Assembly: GCA_910587815.1 (NCBI GenBank)
Contig: CAJUNK010000014.1
Location: forward strand, 5,755 to 69,754
Source of the DNA: Candidatus Gastranaerophilales bacterium
Lineage (GTDB): Bacteria; Cyanobacteriota; Vampirovibrionia; Gastranaerophilales; Gastranaerophilaceae
Length of the DNA: 64,000 nucleotides
Reading direction: 5' to 3'
Shown here: positions 25,817 through 35,300 of the stretch, one piece after another
Numbering within the stretch: the first letter of the stretch is position 1
Layout: every line of letters begins with the position of its first letter
Translations under genes and position numbers: made by a program
The notes under the pieces: generated by a model
Told to the model about the DNA's origin: nothing
Database searches by the model: none
Seen by the model: only the letters and a program-made list of their open reading frames with translations

Positions 25817-27078
25817 ACTTCCTTATCATTTAATTTGCAATTTTTAATCCCTATAGTTCTTAAAAGAGCCCACATCCATTCTTTTTGCCATAGGGTAGAT
25901 GTCATTTCATCTCCCTCTTCTAAAAATTCTATCCACGCTTCATCGTTTGTGTTTGCAACATTGTTATCTTCACGTGAAATATTCAAAATTTCCAAAATAC
26001 GGGCTTTTGTATTATACGATGGGGTGATAATTTCTATTTCATCATTTAAATTCACCTTATTTTTAAAGCAAACTCTGTATTTATTTCCCTTCTTTTCTAA
26101 TACAATTCCAATAAAATCCGCCCCTGCAAGGCCTTTTGAAATATCATAACTATAGCTGTCAGAATTATTATCCCCAAGGAAAAAACCCTTTGTATATCCT
26201 CTGTTGCCAACCTTTAAAAGCTCTAAATACCCCTCTTTAGCGGATATCTTATCATCTAAAACATCTCTGTAGGCTTTTGATACGGCTGAAACATAATATA
26301 AACTTTTCGTTCTGCCCTCAATTTTAATAGAATTTACACCAATATCCTGCATATTTTTAACATGTTCTATGAGACATAAATCCTTTGGGGATAATATATG
26401 GGAACCTTTATCATCTTCCACAATTTCATAATATTCCCCTGGCCTTGTTTCTTCTAAAAGTTTATAACTCCATCTGCAAGGCTGCGCACAACCGCCATGA
26501 TTTGCTTTTCTTTGATGACCTGTCATATAATCAGAAAGCAAACATCTGCCTGAATAGCTCATACACTGAGAGCCATGGACAAAACATTCAAGTTCAACAT
26601 CCGCTACATTTTTTCTTATTGTTTCAATTTGTTTAAAGCTTAATTCCCTTGCTAAAATTACCCTTGTGGCACCTAAATCTCTCCAAAATTTAACACTTTC
26701 AGAATTTAGAGTGTTTGTTTGGGTTGAAATATGAATATCTATATTTGGCAATTCTTTTTTAACCACATTGTATATGCCAAAATCGCTTAATATAATAGCA
26801 TGAGGGTTTGCATCTGCAATTATTTCAATATTTTCGTAAAGTTTTTTAATATCATCATCGTATGAGAAAATATTTAATGTTAAATATGCTTTTTTATTTA
26901 ATCTGCGCGCTTCATCAATTGCAATTTTTAAATTATCCTTTGTAATAAGTTCTCCTTTTCGCATTGTGCGCAGGGAAAAATCCACCATACCAAGGTATGC
27001 AGCATCTGCACCAAAGGAAAAAGCATATCTCATTTTTTCTATATTGCCTGCTGGCATTAAAAGTTCAATATTGTTCAT
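25798..27078 (-). CDS. peptidase U32-family protein
   Basis: U32 proteins include tRNA/rRNA hydroxylation factors (TrhP, RlhA) and some collagenases. This 426-residue protein starts MNNIELLMPAGNIEKMRYAF, the typical U32 opening. The signature cysteines appear as ELECFVHGSQCMSYSGRCLL followed by SDYMTGHQRKANHGGCAQPC, which probably bind an Fe-S cluster. Later come SPKDLCLIEHV and INSIKIEGRTKSLYYV-like segments. The outer start, 14 codons upstream, is not an ATG; the ATG at 27078 gives the expected N-terminus although no strong ribosome binding site is seen. RNA modification is more likely than proteolysis. Confidence 0.88.
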   Translation of the reverse strand: MNNIELLMPAGNIEKMRYAFSFGADAAYLGMVDFSLRTMRKGELITKDNLKIAIDEARRLNKKAYLTLNIFSYDDDIKKLYENIEIIADANPHAIILSDFGIYNVVKKELPNIDIHISTQTNTLNSESVKFWRDLGATRVILARELSFKQIETIRKNVADVELECFVHGSQCMSYSGRCLLSDYMTGHQRKANHGGCAQPCRWSYKLLEETRPGEYYEIVEDDKGSHILSPKDLCLIEHVKNMQDIGVNSIKIEGRTKSLYYVSAVSKAYRDVLDDKISAKEGYLELLKVGNRGYTKGFFLGDNNSDSYSYDISKGLAGADFIGIVLEKKGNKYRVCFKNKVNLNDEIEIITPSYNTKARILEILNISREDNNVANTNDEAWIEFLEEGDEMTSTLWQKEWMWALLRTIGIKNCKLNDKEVCSICE

Positions 27079-27157
27079 ACTAAAAATATTAGCATAAAAA
27101 AGTAGCTTTGATGCTTGCAAAATTTAAATATAGAGTTTGAAATGCAAAATTTTAAAA

Positions 27158-27188
27158 CGCCCCAAAGATGTTGAAAATCCTTGGGGCG
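27158..27188 (-). terminator. terminator of the 27211 gene
   Basis: CGCCCCAA (27158-27165) and TTGGGGCG (27181-27188) form an 8-bp GC-rich stem. On the minus strand it is followed by GTTTTAAAATTTT, a T-rich tail. Confidence 0.75.
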
Positions 27189-27210
27189 CCAATTTTGTTA
27201 AATTTTAATT

Positions 27211-27489
27211 TTATTCAAGCTCTACATCAATAACGCAGCATTTAAAAGTAAAAGCTTTGATGTGATGTGAAGGCACATTTAACCATCTAAATGAACGTGT
27301 ATGCTTTGCACCATTTTCATGATGACATTCAACAGTTGCATCCTGTAAAGTAACAACTTCATCCATACATTTATTGTCATGGCAATCTAAAAGTTTGCCT
27401 GATACCTTTTTATGTCCCACCCAAAGAACCAAAATATCAGATTCTACATTTTTTGCAATTTTATAAATTGCATCATAAGTTTTACACAT
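27211..27489 (-). CDS. small Cys/His-rich hypothetical protein
   Basis: This 92-residue protein has no recognised family. It contains ILVLWVGHKKVSGKLLDCHD, NKCMDEVVTL, ATVECHHENGAKHTRSFRWL and a C-terminal FKCCVIDVELE, so several Cys and His residues could bind metal. The pattern of beta-like strands suggests a small barrel. An AAAGGAGAT site lies 10 nt before the ATG and a terminator follows the stop, so it is a complete single gene. Confidence 0.7.
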   Translation of the reverse strand: MCKTYDAIYKIAKNVESDILVLWVGHKKVSGKLLDCHDNKCMDEVVTLQDATVECHHENGAKHTRSFRWLNVPSHHIKAFTFKCCVIDVELE

Positions 27490-27589
27490 AAAATAATCTC
27501 CTTTCCTTATTTATTAAAGAAGATTAACTTTTAAGCATACAAACTGCATCCATCAACAGGCCGTGACATTGGTTAATTTTATAATACAC

Positions 27590-27618
27590 TTGAAAACTGT
27601 AACCAAGTTGGTTATAAT
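27590..27618 (+). promoter_or_regulatory. higBA promoter with overlapping operator
   Basis: TTGAAA (27590-27595), 17 nt, and TATAAT (27613-27618) form a strong promoter. A perfect inverted repeat TAACCAAGTTGGTTA (27600-27614) covers the spacer and enters the -10 box, a natural site for HigA repression. The toxin ATG at 27625 is about at the predicted start of transcription. Confidence 0.8.
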
Positions 27619-27624
27619 AATAGT

Positions 27625-27903
27625 ATGATAAAATCCTTTAAGCATAAAGGGCTTGAGATTTTTTATACAACAGGCTCTACAAAAGGCATTCAGGCAATGC
27701 ACAAAAAAAGATTATCGTTCATTTTGAATTATTTGGACGAAGCAGAAAGCATTGATAATATGAATTTGACAACATTTAAACTGCACAAATTAAAGGGTGC
27801 CATGCAAGATTTATGGTCAGTTACCGTTCAGGCAAATTGGAGAATTACTTTTAAATTCATAAATGGCAATGCATATATTGTAGATTATCAGGATTATCAT
27901 TAA
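27625..27903 (+). CDS. higB: HigB-type toxin (RelE superfamily)
   Basis: HigB is a ribosome-dependent mRNA interferase. The 92-residue protein matches the family opening FKHKGLEIFYTTGSTKGIQA, then KKRLSFILNYLDEAESID and the C-terminal LWSVTVQANWRITFKFINGN with IVDYQDYH. These are the typical core beta strands, with the Arg and His/Tyr residues used in catalysis. Toxin before antitoxin is the usual hig order. The promoter leaves almost no leader, so translation probably starts on a leaderless mRNA. Confidence 0.9.
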   Translation: MIKSFKHKGLEIFYTTGSTKGIQAMHKKRLSFILNYLDEAESIDNMNLTTFKLHKLKGAMQDLWSVTVQANWRITFKFINGNAYIVDYQDYH

Positions 27904-27922
27904 AGAAAGGAATATTTATACA

Positions 27923-28234
27923 ATGTCTATAGAAAAGCCAATAGAGACTCCCATGGAGATGTATAACCCGCCACATCCAGGAGAAATGTTAAATGAATTG
28001 TATCTAAAAGAAAACAATATTAGCATTTCCCGCGCTGCTTTAATGCTTGGCATTTCAAGAAAACATCTTTCAAATATTATAAATTGCAAAGTACCAATAA
28101 CTTCAGAAATCGCTCTAAAGCTTGAAAAATGTTTCAAAACAACTTCTGCAAATATGTGGCTTAAATTTCAGCTAAAATACGATCTTTGGCACGCACGCCA
28201 AACCGTAAACCTTGATGATGTGCAGGTGATGTAG
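27923..28234 (+). CDS. higA: HigA-type antitoxin (HTH)
   Basis: The 103-residue antitoxin neutralises HigB and represses the operon. It has the HigA opening YNPPHPGEMLNELYLKENN followed by an XRE helix-turn-helix (SISRAALMLGISRKHLSNII) and ANMWLKFQLKYDLWHA. It starts 19 nt after the toxin stop, behind AAAGGAATA. The palindrome over the promoter is its likely binding site. Confidence 0.92.
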   Translation: MSIEKPIETPMEMYNPPHPGEMLNELYLKENNISISRAALMLGISRKHLSNIINCKVPITSEIALKLEKCFKTTSANMWLKFQLKYDLWHARQTVNLDDVQVM

Positions 28235-28270
28235 GTAACTTTATGTCTAAAAGCGTTTATTGTCTTAAAA

Positions 28271-31129
28271 TTACCCTTTTTCAATCATTGGTTTTAAAAA
28301 TTTTGCTGTGTAAGATTTTTTGTCCTTAATCAGCTGTTTTGGCGTGCCCTTTGCAATCACCTCGCCGCCGCCAACACCACCCTCAGGGCCTAAATCTATA
28401 ATATAATCAGCACATTTTATAATATCTAAATTATGTTCAATAATAAGCACAGTATTGCCATTATCAGCCAGCTGATGCAAAATTTTCACCAGTTTATCCA
28501 CATCAAACCAATGCAAGCCTGTAGATGGTTCATCCATAAGGTATAAAGTCTTTCCTGTGGCGCGTTTATTTAATTCAAGTGCAAGTTTCACTCTCTGTGC
28601 TTCTCCGCCGGATAACGTGGTGGCGCTTTGGCCAAGTTTTATATATTCTAATCCTACATCATAAAGGGTTTGCAGGCGCGTTTGAATTTTGGGCACATTT
28701 TTAAAGAATTCAAGCGCTTCTTCTACAGTCATATCCAGTACGTCAGAAATACTTTTCCCCTTGTATTTTACCTCCAGCGTTTCCTGATTATATCTTTTTC
28801 CTTTGCAAACGTCACATTTAACGTATACATCAGATAAAAAATTCATCTCAATCTTTAAAACACCGTCACCTTTACATTTTTCGCACCTTCCCCCTTTTAC
28901 ATTGAATGAAAATCTGCCTTGCTTGTAGCCACGCACCTTTGCTTCATTTGTTTGGGCAAAAAGGTCTCTGATGTGGGTAAAAACATCTGTGTAGGTTGCA
29001 GGGTTTGACCTTGGAGTTCTTCCAATAGGGGATTGGTCTACAAGAACAATTTTATCAATATTTTCAAAACCTTTAATGTCATCTATGCCCTTTGGTTTTG
29101 GGCGGTTACCCCTTAATTTATGCAGGGCAAATTCATAAATAATATCATTTACAAGGGTGGATTTACCGCTGCCTGAAACACCTGTCACAGCAACAATCTT
29201 TCCTAATGGAATATTTACATCAATATTTTTCAGATTGTTTAAATACGCATTTTTAACCTCTAAAAAATTTCCGTTTCCAATGCGTGTTTTCTTTGGCACA
29301 GGGATATTAAGTTCTCCTGTTAAAAATTTTCCTGTTATAGAATCTTTTGCCTTTTTAATATCATCTAAAGTGCCCGATGCTATTATATTCCCGCCATGCA
29401 CGCCTGCTTTTGGTCCAATATCTACAATATAATCGGCAGATTTTATAGTATCTTCATCATGTTCTACCACAATTAATGTGTTTCCAAGGTTTCGAAGCTT
29501 TGTAAGTGTTTTTATCAGCATATCATTATCACGTTGATGCAAGCCTATTGAAGGTTCATCCAAAACATATAAAACACCTGATAAACCTGAACCAATTTGT
29601 GTTGCAAGACGGATTCTCTGTGCTTCTCCACCTGATAATGTACCTGCACTTCTTGCAAGGGTAAGATAATTTAACCCTACATCAAGTAAAAATTTCAGCC
29701 TGGCACGAATTTCATCCAAAATTTGTCTTGCAATCGCCATTTTGTAATTATCAAGCGTTAAATATAAATCTTCAATAAATTCATAGGCTTTATCTACGCT
29801 CATACAGCAAAAATCATAGATATTTTTATCATTTATTTTAACAGCCAATACAAAAGGGTTTAACCTTGCGCCCTTGCAAGCATTACAAGGAATTTCGCCC
29901 ATAAATTTTTGTACTTCCGCACGCACAAGTTCACTATCTGATTCAAATTTTTTCATCATATAAGGAATTACACCTATATAAGGCTGATAGTGCGTCCTCA
30001 TATTTTTTGTACCAAAATCAGGATAACGCATTTTTATGGTTTCATCATTTCCATAAAGAATTATCCCTTTTTGTGCAGGGGATAAGGATTTAAAAGGCTT
30101 ATCGGGGTTAATTCCGTAATGCTCGCAAACAGAGTCCAATATACATTTATAATAGGCATTTTGGGATTTATGCCACGGATAAATTGCCCCCTCATTTAAA
30201 GATTTTGTTTCATCAGGAATAACAAGTTCTGGCAAAACTTCATAATGCGCACCAAGGCCGTTACAAACCCTACATGCACCGTATGGCGCATTAAAGCTGA
30301 AAAGCCTTGGGGTAATTTCTTCAAAACTAAGGTCGCAATTCGGACAGTTTAATTTTTCGGAAAATAATTTTTCATAAGGCTCAATTTTATTGCCGCCTTT
30401 ATCGCTGCCGCCAAGCACATCTAAAGCCATCAGGCCGTTTGCACGCTGTAATGCTGTCTGCACGCTATCAAAAAGCCTGCTTCTAATACCTTCTTTTATA
30501 ATTATTCTATCTATTACAACATCAATATCGTGTTTTTGCGTCTTTGCAAGTTTAATCTCATCCTCATCCAAATTATAAATTTCGCCATCAATTTTGAGAC
30601 GAATAAACCCTTCCTGCTTTAATTCTGAAATTATATTTTGAAATTCTCCTTTTTTACCCCTTATAATGGGAGAAATTATTTGAATTTTAGCACCCTCCGG
30701 CAATTCCAGTATCTTTGCCACTATTTCATCAATTGTCTGCGGGGCAATGGATGCACCGCATTTTGGGCAATAGGGCGTGCCCACGCGCGCAAATAAAAGC
30801 CTTAGATAATCATAAATTTCAGTAATTGTGCCCACAGTAGAGCGAGGGTTATTTGTGGTGGATTTTTGGTCAATAGAAATTGCAGGGGAAAGCCCATCTA
30901 TAGATTCGACATCTGGTTTATCCATTTGTCCCAAAAATTGTCTTGCATAGGTTGAAAGGCTTTCAACATATCTTCTTTGGCCTTCAGCGAATATTGTATC
31001 AAATGCAAGAGAACTTTTTCCACTGCCTGAAACACCTGTAAATACTACAAGTTCATTCTTTGGAATTTCAAGAGAAACATTTTTTAAATTGTGTTCTTTT
31101 GCGTTTCTGATTACTATTTTATCGTTCAT
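28271..31129 (-). CDS. uvrA: excinuclease ABC subunit A
   Basis: UvrA finds helix-distorting damage in nucleotide excision repair and loads UvrB. The 952 residues hold two ABC modules: Walker A VFTGVSGSGKSSLAFDTIFA (residue 31) and AVTGVSGSGKSTLVNDIIYE (about 645), signature LSGGEAQRIRLATQIGSGLS and TTLSGGEAQRVKLALEL, and Walker B VLYVLDEPSIGLHQRD and LYLMDEPSTGLHW. The zinc fingers are CPNCDLSF...GACRVCNGLG and GGRCEKCKGDG...CDVCKGKRYN. No uvrB or uvrC lies nearby. All key motifs are intact. Confidence 0.98.
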   Translation of the reverse strand: MNDKIVIRNAKEHNLKNVSLEIPKNELVVFTGVSGSGKSSLAFDTIFAEGQRRYVESLSTYARQFLGQMDKPDVESIDGLSPAISIDQKSTTNNPRSTVGTITEIYDYLRLLFARVGTPYCPKCGASIAPQTIDEIVAKILELPEGAKIQIISPIIRGKKGEFQNIISELKQEGFIRLKIDGEIYNLDEDEIKLAKTQKHDIDVVIDRIIIKEGIRSRLFDSVQTALQRANGLMALDVLGGSDKGGNKIEPYEKLFSEKLNCPNCDLSFEEITPRLFSFNAPYGACRVCNGLGAHYEVLPELVIPDETKSLNEGAIYPWHKSQNAYYKCILDSVCEHYGINPDKPFKSLSPAQKGIILYGNDETIKMRYPDFGTKNMRTHYQPYIGVIPYMMKKFESDSELVRAEVQKFMGEIPCNACKGARLNPFVLAVKINDKNIYDFCCMSVDKAYEFIEDLYLTLDNYKMAIARQILDEIRARLKFLLDVGLNYLTLARSAGTLSGGEAQRIRLATQIGSGLSGVLYVLDEPSIGLHQRDNDMLIKTLTKLRNLGNTLIVVEHDEDTIKSADYIVDIGPKAGVHGGNIIASGTLDDIKKAKDSITGKFLTGELNIPVPKKTRIGNGNFLEVKNAYLNNLKNIDVNIPLGKIVAVTGVSGSGKSTLVNDIIYEFALHKLRGNRPKPKGIDDIKGFENIDKIVLVDQSPIGRTPRSNPATYTDVFTHIRDLFAQTNEAKVRGYKQGRFSFNVKGGRCEKCKGDGVLKIEMNFLSDVYVKCDVCKGKRYNQETLEVKYKGKSISDVLDMTVEEALEFFKNVPKIQTRLQTLYDVGLEYIKLGQSATTLSGGEAQRVKLALELNKRATGKTLYLMDEPSTGLHWFDVDKLVKILHQLADNGNTVLIIEHNLDIIKCADYIIDLGPEGGVGGGEVIAKGTPKQLIKDKKSYTAKFLKPMIEKG

Positions 31130-31183
31130 ATTGCTAAAAATTCTAAACTATCTACACTATACATTATCCTTTAAAAATAATTA

Positions 31184-31212
31184 TTGACAAAAATATATGT
31201 GTAATTTAGAAT
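31184..31212 (+). promoter_or_regulatory. consensus-like promoter in the uvrA/31502 gap
   Basis: TTGACA (31184-31189) and TAGAAT (31207-31212) are 17 nt apart. It reads toward the gene at 31502 and would give a leader of about 280 nt. Confidence 0.65.
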
Positions 31213-31501
31213 TTAGCTCCACCCCTTTTTTATTTATAAAAAGAAAAAAGGCATAATATCAAGCTTTTTAGGGCCATCAATACACCTTTTTAGGATAAAA
31301 TCTATATCATAATGGAGGAAGGAGTGGAAAAGAGAAGAACTAACCAATTATAAAATTCCACACTTCTGATATATATAACATATATATTTTGTATATTTAC
31401 ATTTTGTTACATCTTACACAAAAATATACAGGCAAAAAGAAATATTCAGGAGTTTTAATAAACTGCATTAACACACCACATCATTATAGGGAGAAATTTT
31501 A
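31213..31501 (+). other. 289-nt untranslated leader or small RNA region
   Basis: Downstream of the promoter lies an AT-only hairpin (CCTTTTTT 31224-31231 with AAAAAAGG 31244-31251), then a purine-rich stretch GGAGGAAGGAGTGGAAAAG (near 31312) whose GTGGAA can pair with TTCCAC near 31360. A 13-codon frame begins at 31311 (MEEGVEKRRTNQL). The next gene has its own site (AGGGAGAAA), so this leader may be regulatory or a separate RNA. No known riboswitch is recognised. Confidence 0.35.
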
Positions 31502-32035
31502 ATGAGAATAAATTCAATAAGCTATAACTATCGCGCACAGGCGCAAAATTTTAAAGGAATAAAGATTTTAAACCCGCAAGATAAAGAGGCAGTGGATAAA
31601 ATGCTTGACGGTAAAAAGGCAATATTTGATGCTGCAACGGAAGCAAAAGATATTGATATATTCCTCTTTGGGCAGATAACAAAAGAAGGGGGAGAAAAAA
31701 TACCGTCTTATGCAGGTATTATCCAACAAAAAAGCGACAGAAGAAGCGCTGATGGCAGACAAAAAGCAGTTGCCACGTTTAAATGCCCCATGACAGAAGA
31801 TGGCCTGAAAGATGCACAAGGAAAGATTGAACGTGCGGTAATTTGGGCAAATGCACCGGTAAACCTGCCCGCATGTGCTGCAATAGACGGCCTTGGCAAA
31901 AATGATGAACAAAAACAATACATAGAAGATTTGAAAAGCAAAATGATAAAGGCCAAATGTGATAATGAATCAATAGTTTGGAAAGAAAAACTTGATATGT
32001 TAATCACAAGGGATGAAAACAATATCGACATTTAA
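31502..32035 (+). CDS. hypothetical protein with MRINSIS...FKG N-terminus
   Basis: The 177-residue protein starts MRINSISYNYRAQAQNFKGI, resembling the protein at 475 (MNINSISSASFSGGKI). It shows mixed alpha/beta content: DKEAVDKMLDGKKAIFDAAT, DIDIFLFGQI and KKKEKLDM-like helices, no membrane segment and no signal peptide. AGGGAGAAA lies 6 nt before the ATG. No function is recognised. The shared opening may be a lineage-specific N-terminal tag. Confidence 0.75.
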   Translation: MRINSISYNYRAQAQNFKGIKILNPQDKEAVDKMLDGKKAIFDAATEAKDIDIFLFGQITKEGGEKIPSYAGIIQQKSDRRSADGRQKAVATFKCPMTEDGLKDAQGKIERAVIWANAPVNLPACAAIDGLGKNDEQKQYIEDLKSKMIKAKCDNESIVWKEKLDMLITRDENNIDI

Positions 32036-32077
32036 ATTTTATTTAAAACCTGTAAATTCCGGGCCTTTATTATTTAA

Positions 32078-32947
32078 TCATCCCTTTAAAAGCTGTTCCA
32101 GGGCTGCAATTTTCATCTTATCGGTATCAGGTTTTTTGCCTGTCCAAATTTCAAATGCTCTTGCACCCTGATGCACCAGCATATCAAGCCCGCCAATGCA
32201 TTTTTTGCAGGCGCGCTCTGCCTGGTTTATAAGCTCTGTCCTCATTGGATTATACACTATATCATAAATAAGTCCATTCTTTGGAAGGGTTTCAACAACT
32301 TCCTGCGTCAGGGGTGAAACGCCTGAATTTGCACCTTTCATGCCTAAAGGTGTTGTGTTTACCACAATTGAAAATTCGTCCAATGATTTCAAAAGTTCGT
32401 TTTGAACAAGATTTATTTTTAAATTAGGAAATTTCTGCCTGAAAATTTCTGCCGTTTGATGAGAATCTATAATATTTCTTGTGTAAAGATTTATTTCAGA
32501 AACGTTACATTCAGATAGCCCTACAATAACTCCGCGCGCAGCACCGCCCGTACCAAGTATTGCAGCCTTTTTGCCAGCTAAATCAATATTTTCAGGAATT
32601 GCCTTCACAAAACCGTAAACATCAGTATTAAAACCTTCTAAAGATTTATCTTCTAAAATTTTTACAGTGTTTACTGACCCTGCAAGATTTGCATATTCAT
32701 CCACTTTTGATAAAAAAAGCGACATTGGCACCTTGTGCGGAATTGTGACATTAAAACCCAAAAAATTATCCCGTTTTAACATCTTTATTCTATCCACTAA
32801 ATCTTCAGGTTTTGTTTCAAGTGTTTGGTAATCACCCTGCATATTTAAAGACTTTAAGGCAGCTTTTTGCATAACAGAACTCATAGAATGTCCAAGAGGG
32901 TATCCTATAATGCCAAATTTATAAAATATTTCAGCAGATTCTGTCAT
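32078..32947 (-). CDS. aroE: shikimate dehydrogenase
   Basis: Reduces 3-dehydroshikimate with NADPH in the aromatic amino acid pathway. The 289-residue enzyme has GIIGYPLGHSMSSVMQKAAL (substrate Ser residues), GFNVTIPHKVPMSLFL (catalytic Lys), LAGSVNTVK, GFNTDVYGF and the nucleotide loop AILGTGGAARGVIVG. A C-terminal GLDMLVHQGARAFEIWTG is typical. It begins three nt after the topA stop, in one transcript with topA. Confidence 0.95.
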   Translation of the reverse strand: MTESAEIFYKFGIIGYPLGHSMSSVMQKAALKSLNMQGDYQTLETKPEDLVDRIKMLKRDNFLGFNVTIPHKVPMSLFLSKVDEYANLAGSVNTVKILEDKSLEGFNTDVYGFVKAIPENIDLAGKKAAILGTGGAARGVIVGLSECNVSEINLYTRNIIDSHQTAEIFRQKFPNLKINLVQNELLKSLDEFSIVVNTTPLGMKGANSGVSPLTQEVVETLPKNGLIYDIVYNPMRTELINQAERACKKCIGGLDMLVHQGARAFEIWTGKKPDTDKMKIAALEQLLKG

Positions 32948-32950
32948 TTT

Positions 32951-35263
32951 TTACGCCTCATCTTCCGGCATAGGTTTAGAAAATTTACAGGTTTTATTTG
33001 AACAACCAATTTTGTTTCCAGATTTTAAGAATTTTTTTACAAGCAAAGAGCCGCAATCCGGGCATTTTTCACCTGTCGGCTCATTCCAAACCGCAAAATC
33101 ACAATCCGGGTATTTTGAACAGCCAAAAAATGTTTTTCCATATCTGGAACGTCTTTGGATAAGTTCGCCATCACGGCCTTCATCAAGGCATTTTGGGCAT
33201 TTTACACCGGATGATATTACAATAGATTTTCTTGCCTTGCATTTTTCATCCAAACATTGATAATATTTGCCATAAGGGCCTGTTTTTATAACTGTTTTGC
33301 CGCCGCATTTTTCACATTTTACATCGGTTTCTTCATCCTTTGGCGGCTCTTTAGCGTCTCCCCCGTCTAATGGCATCATAGTCTTACATTCAGGGTATCC
33401 AGAGCACCCTAAAAATTGTTTTCCAAAACGGCTTGTTTTCACAACCATTTTCTTGCCGCAATTAGGACATGTTACATCAGATTCTATAACCACATTTTCC
33501 ATATTTGTTTTAGCATTTTCTACAGTCTTTGAAAATGGCGCGTAAAAATCCTTTAAAACATTTACAGAATTTGCCTTATCATCTGCTATATCATCCAATT
33601 TTAATTCCATAGATGCTGTAAATTGATAATCCATAATATCTGTAAAATGTTTTACCAATTGTTCTGATATTGTTCTTCCTAAAATGGTTGGTTTTAGAGC
33701 CTTATCAAGCTTTTCAACATATCCTCTCTGCTGGATTTTTGTAATGATAGGGGCATAAGTAGATGGACGCCCGATGCCGTATTCTTCCAGTTGTTTTACC
33801 AAAGATGCTTCTGAAAATCTTGGCGGAGGTTGCGTGAAGTGTTGTTTTGGGTCTAATTTTATAAATTCCAAAACATCACCTTCTTTTAAATCCGGAAATT
33901 TCATTTCATTTTCTTCAACATCATCTTGATAAACCTTTAAAAAGCCATCAAATTCCACTTTTGAAGAACCTATTTTAAAGATATAATCATCCGCTTCAAT
34001 ATCAACGGTATGGTTTTTAATTTTGGCATTTTCCATCTGTGATGCCATAAACCTTGACCATATTAATTTATAAAGTTTATATTGTTCACTTGTTAAATAT
34101 TTTTTGATGCTTTCAGGCGTCCTTTCAACATAGGATGGACGTATCGCTTCGTGCGCATCCTGAACATTTTTCTTTTTACCCTTATTATAATCATTGGACA
34201 CAGCAGGATAATATTTATCCCCAAAATTATAAGTTATATATTCTTTTGCGGCATCTCTTGCATCATCAGAAATTCTGACAGAATCTGTTCTCATATAGGT
34301 GATGAGGCCTATTGCGCCATCTTCACCAAGTTCAATACCTTCGTATAATTTTTGCGCTATCTGCATCGTTTTTGAAACACCATAGCCAAGTTTAGAACTT
34401 GCCTCTCTTTGCAGAGTAGATGTGATAAAGGGCGCCTGGGGCTTTCTTTGAGAATCTCTTGTTGCAATTTTTGAAACCTGATATTTAGCTTTTTCAAGAT
34501 CTGCTAAGATTTTATCTACTTCTTCTCTGTTTTTAATTTCGATTTTTTCATCTTTACCAGATGCAGTTTTTTTGCGTGATAATTCTGCTAAAAATTCAAA
34601 GCCATCTTTTTTTAAAAGTGCATCGATGCTCCAATATTCAACAGGTACAAAAGCTTCAATTTCAGCTTCTCTTTCACATATCATACGCAGTGCAACAGAT
34701 TGTACCCTGCCTGCCGAAAGCCTGTAGTTTCTAAGTTTTTCCCATAAAATCGGGCTTATTTTAAAACCCACCAATCTATCTAAAATTTGCCTTGTCTGTT
34801 GGGCTTTCACCTTTAACATATCGATATCATGATAGTTTGCAACAGCATCTTTTATGGCCTTTGGGGTGATTTCATTAAATACAATCCTAAAGATTTTATC
34901 TTCTGGCACCTTCAAAACTTCCTTTACATGCCAGGCTATAGCTTCACCTTCGCGGTCAGGGTCGGATGCAAGATAAATTCTTGAAGCGTTTTTTGCTATT
35001 TTATTTAGAGTATCTACAACCTTTTGTTTTTCAGGAATTATGGCAAAAGTTGGCTTAAAATCATCATCTATATCAAAACCAAGACCTTTTTTAGGCAAAT
35101 CTCTGATATGGCCGAAACTGGCTTCAATTATATAATCATTTCCAAGAATTTTTTTAATAGTCTTTGATTTCGCTGGAGACTCTACTATTACAAGGGCTTT
35201 TCCTTTTGTTTCAGTTGTTTTTGCATCTTTTTTTGCAGATGCTTTTACAGTTGCTTTTGCCAT
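32951..35263 (-). CDS. topA: DNA topoisomerase I
   Basis: Relaxes negative supercoils. The Toprim domain is at the start (LVIVESPAKSKTIKKILGND and IYLASDPDREGEAIAWHVKE), the catalytic Tyr in IGLITYMRTDSVRIS, and the clamp in PSTYAPIITKIQQRGYVEKL. Four C-terminal zinc ribbons follow (CPNCGKKM, CEKCGGKT, CPKCLDEG, CPDCGSLL, each with a later Cys pair). At 770 residues it is in the normal range. A Lys/Ala-rich N-terminal extension of about 25 residues precedes Toprim. Confidence 0.97.
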   Translation of the reverse strand: MAKATVKASAKKDAKTTETKGKALVIVESPAKSKTIKKILGNDYIIEASFGHIRDLPKKGLGFDIDDDFKPTFAIIPEKQKVVDTLNKIAKNASRIYLASDPDREGEAIAWHVKEVLKVPEDKIFRIVFNEITPKAIKDAVANYHDIDMLKVKAQQTRQILDRLVGFKISPILWEKLRNYRLSAGRVQSVALRMICEREAEIEAFVPVEYWSIDALLKKDGFEFLAELSRKKTASGKDEKIEIKNREEVDKILADLEKAKYQVSKIATRDSQRKPQAPFITSTLQREASSKLGYGVSKTMQIAQKLYEGIELGEDGAIGLITYMRTDSVRISDDARDAAKEYITYNFGDKYYPAVSNDYNKGKKKNVQDAHEAIRPSYVERTPESIKKYLTSEQYKLYKLIWSRFMASQMENAKIKNHTVDIEADDYIFKIGSSKVEFDGFLKVYQDDVEENEMKFPDLKEGDVLEFIKLDPKQHFTQPPPRFSEASLVKQLEEYGIGRPSTYAPIITKIQQRGYVEKLDKALKPTILGRTISEQLVKHFTDIMDYQFTASMELKLDDIADDKANSVNVLKDFYAPFSKTVENAKTNMENVVIESDVTCPNCGKKMVVKTSRFGKQFLGCSGYPECKTMMPLDGGDAKEPPKDEETDVKCEKCGGKTVIKTGPYGKYYQCLDEKCKARKSIVISSGVKCPKCLDEGRDGELIQRRSRYGKTFFGCSKYPDCDFAVWNEPTGEKCPDCGSLLVKKFLKSGNKIGCSNKTCKFSKPMPEDEA

Positions 35264-35300
35264 ATTTGTTCTATCTTTTTATTTTCTCTCTATAATATTT

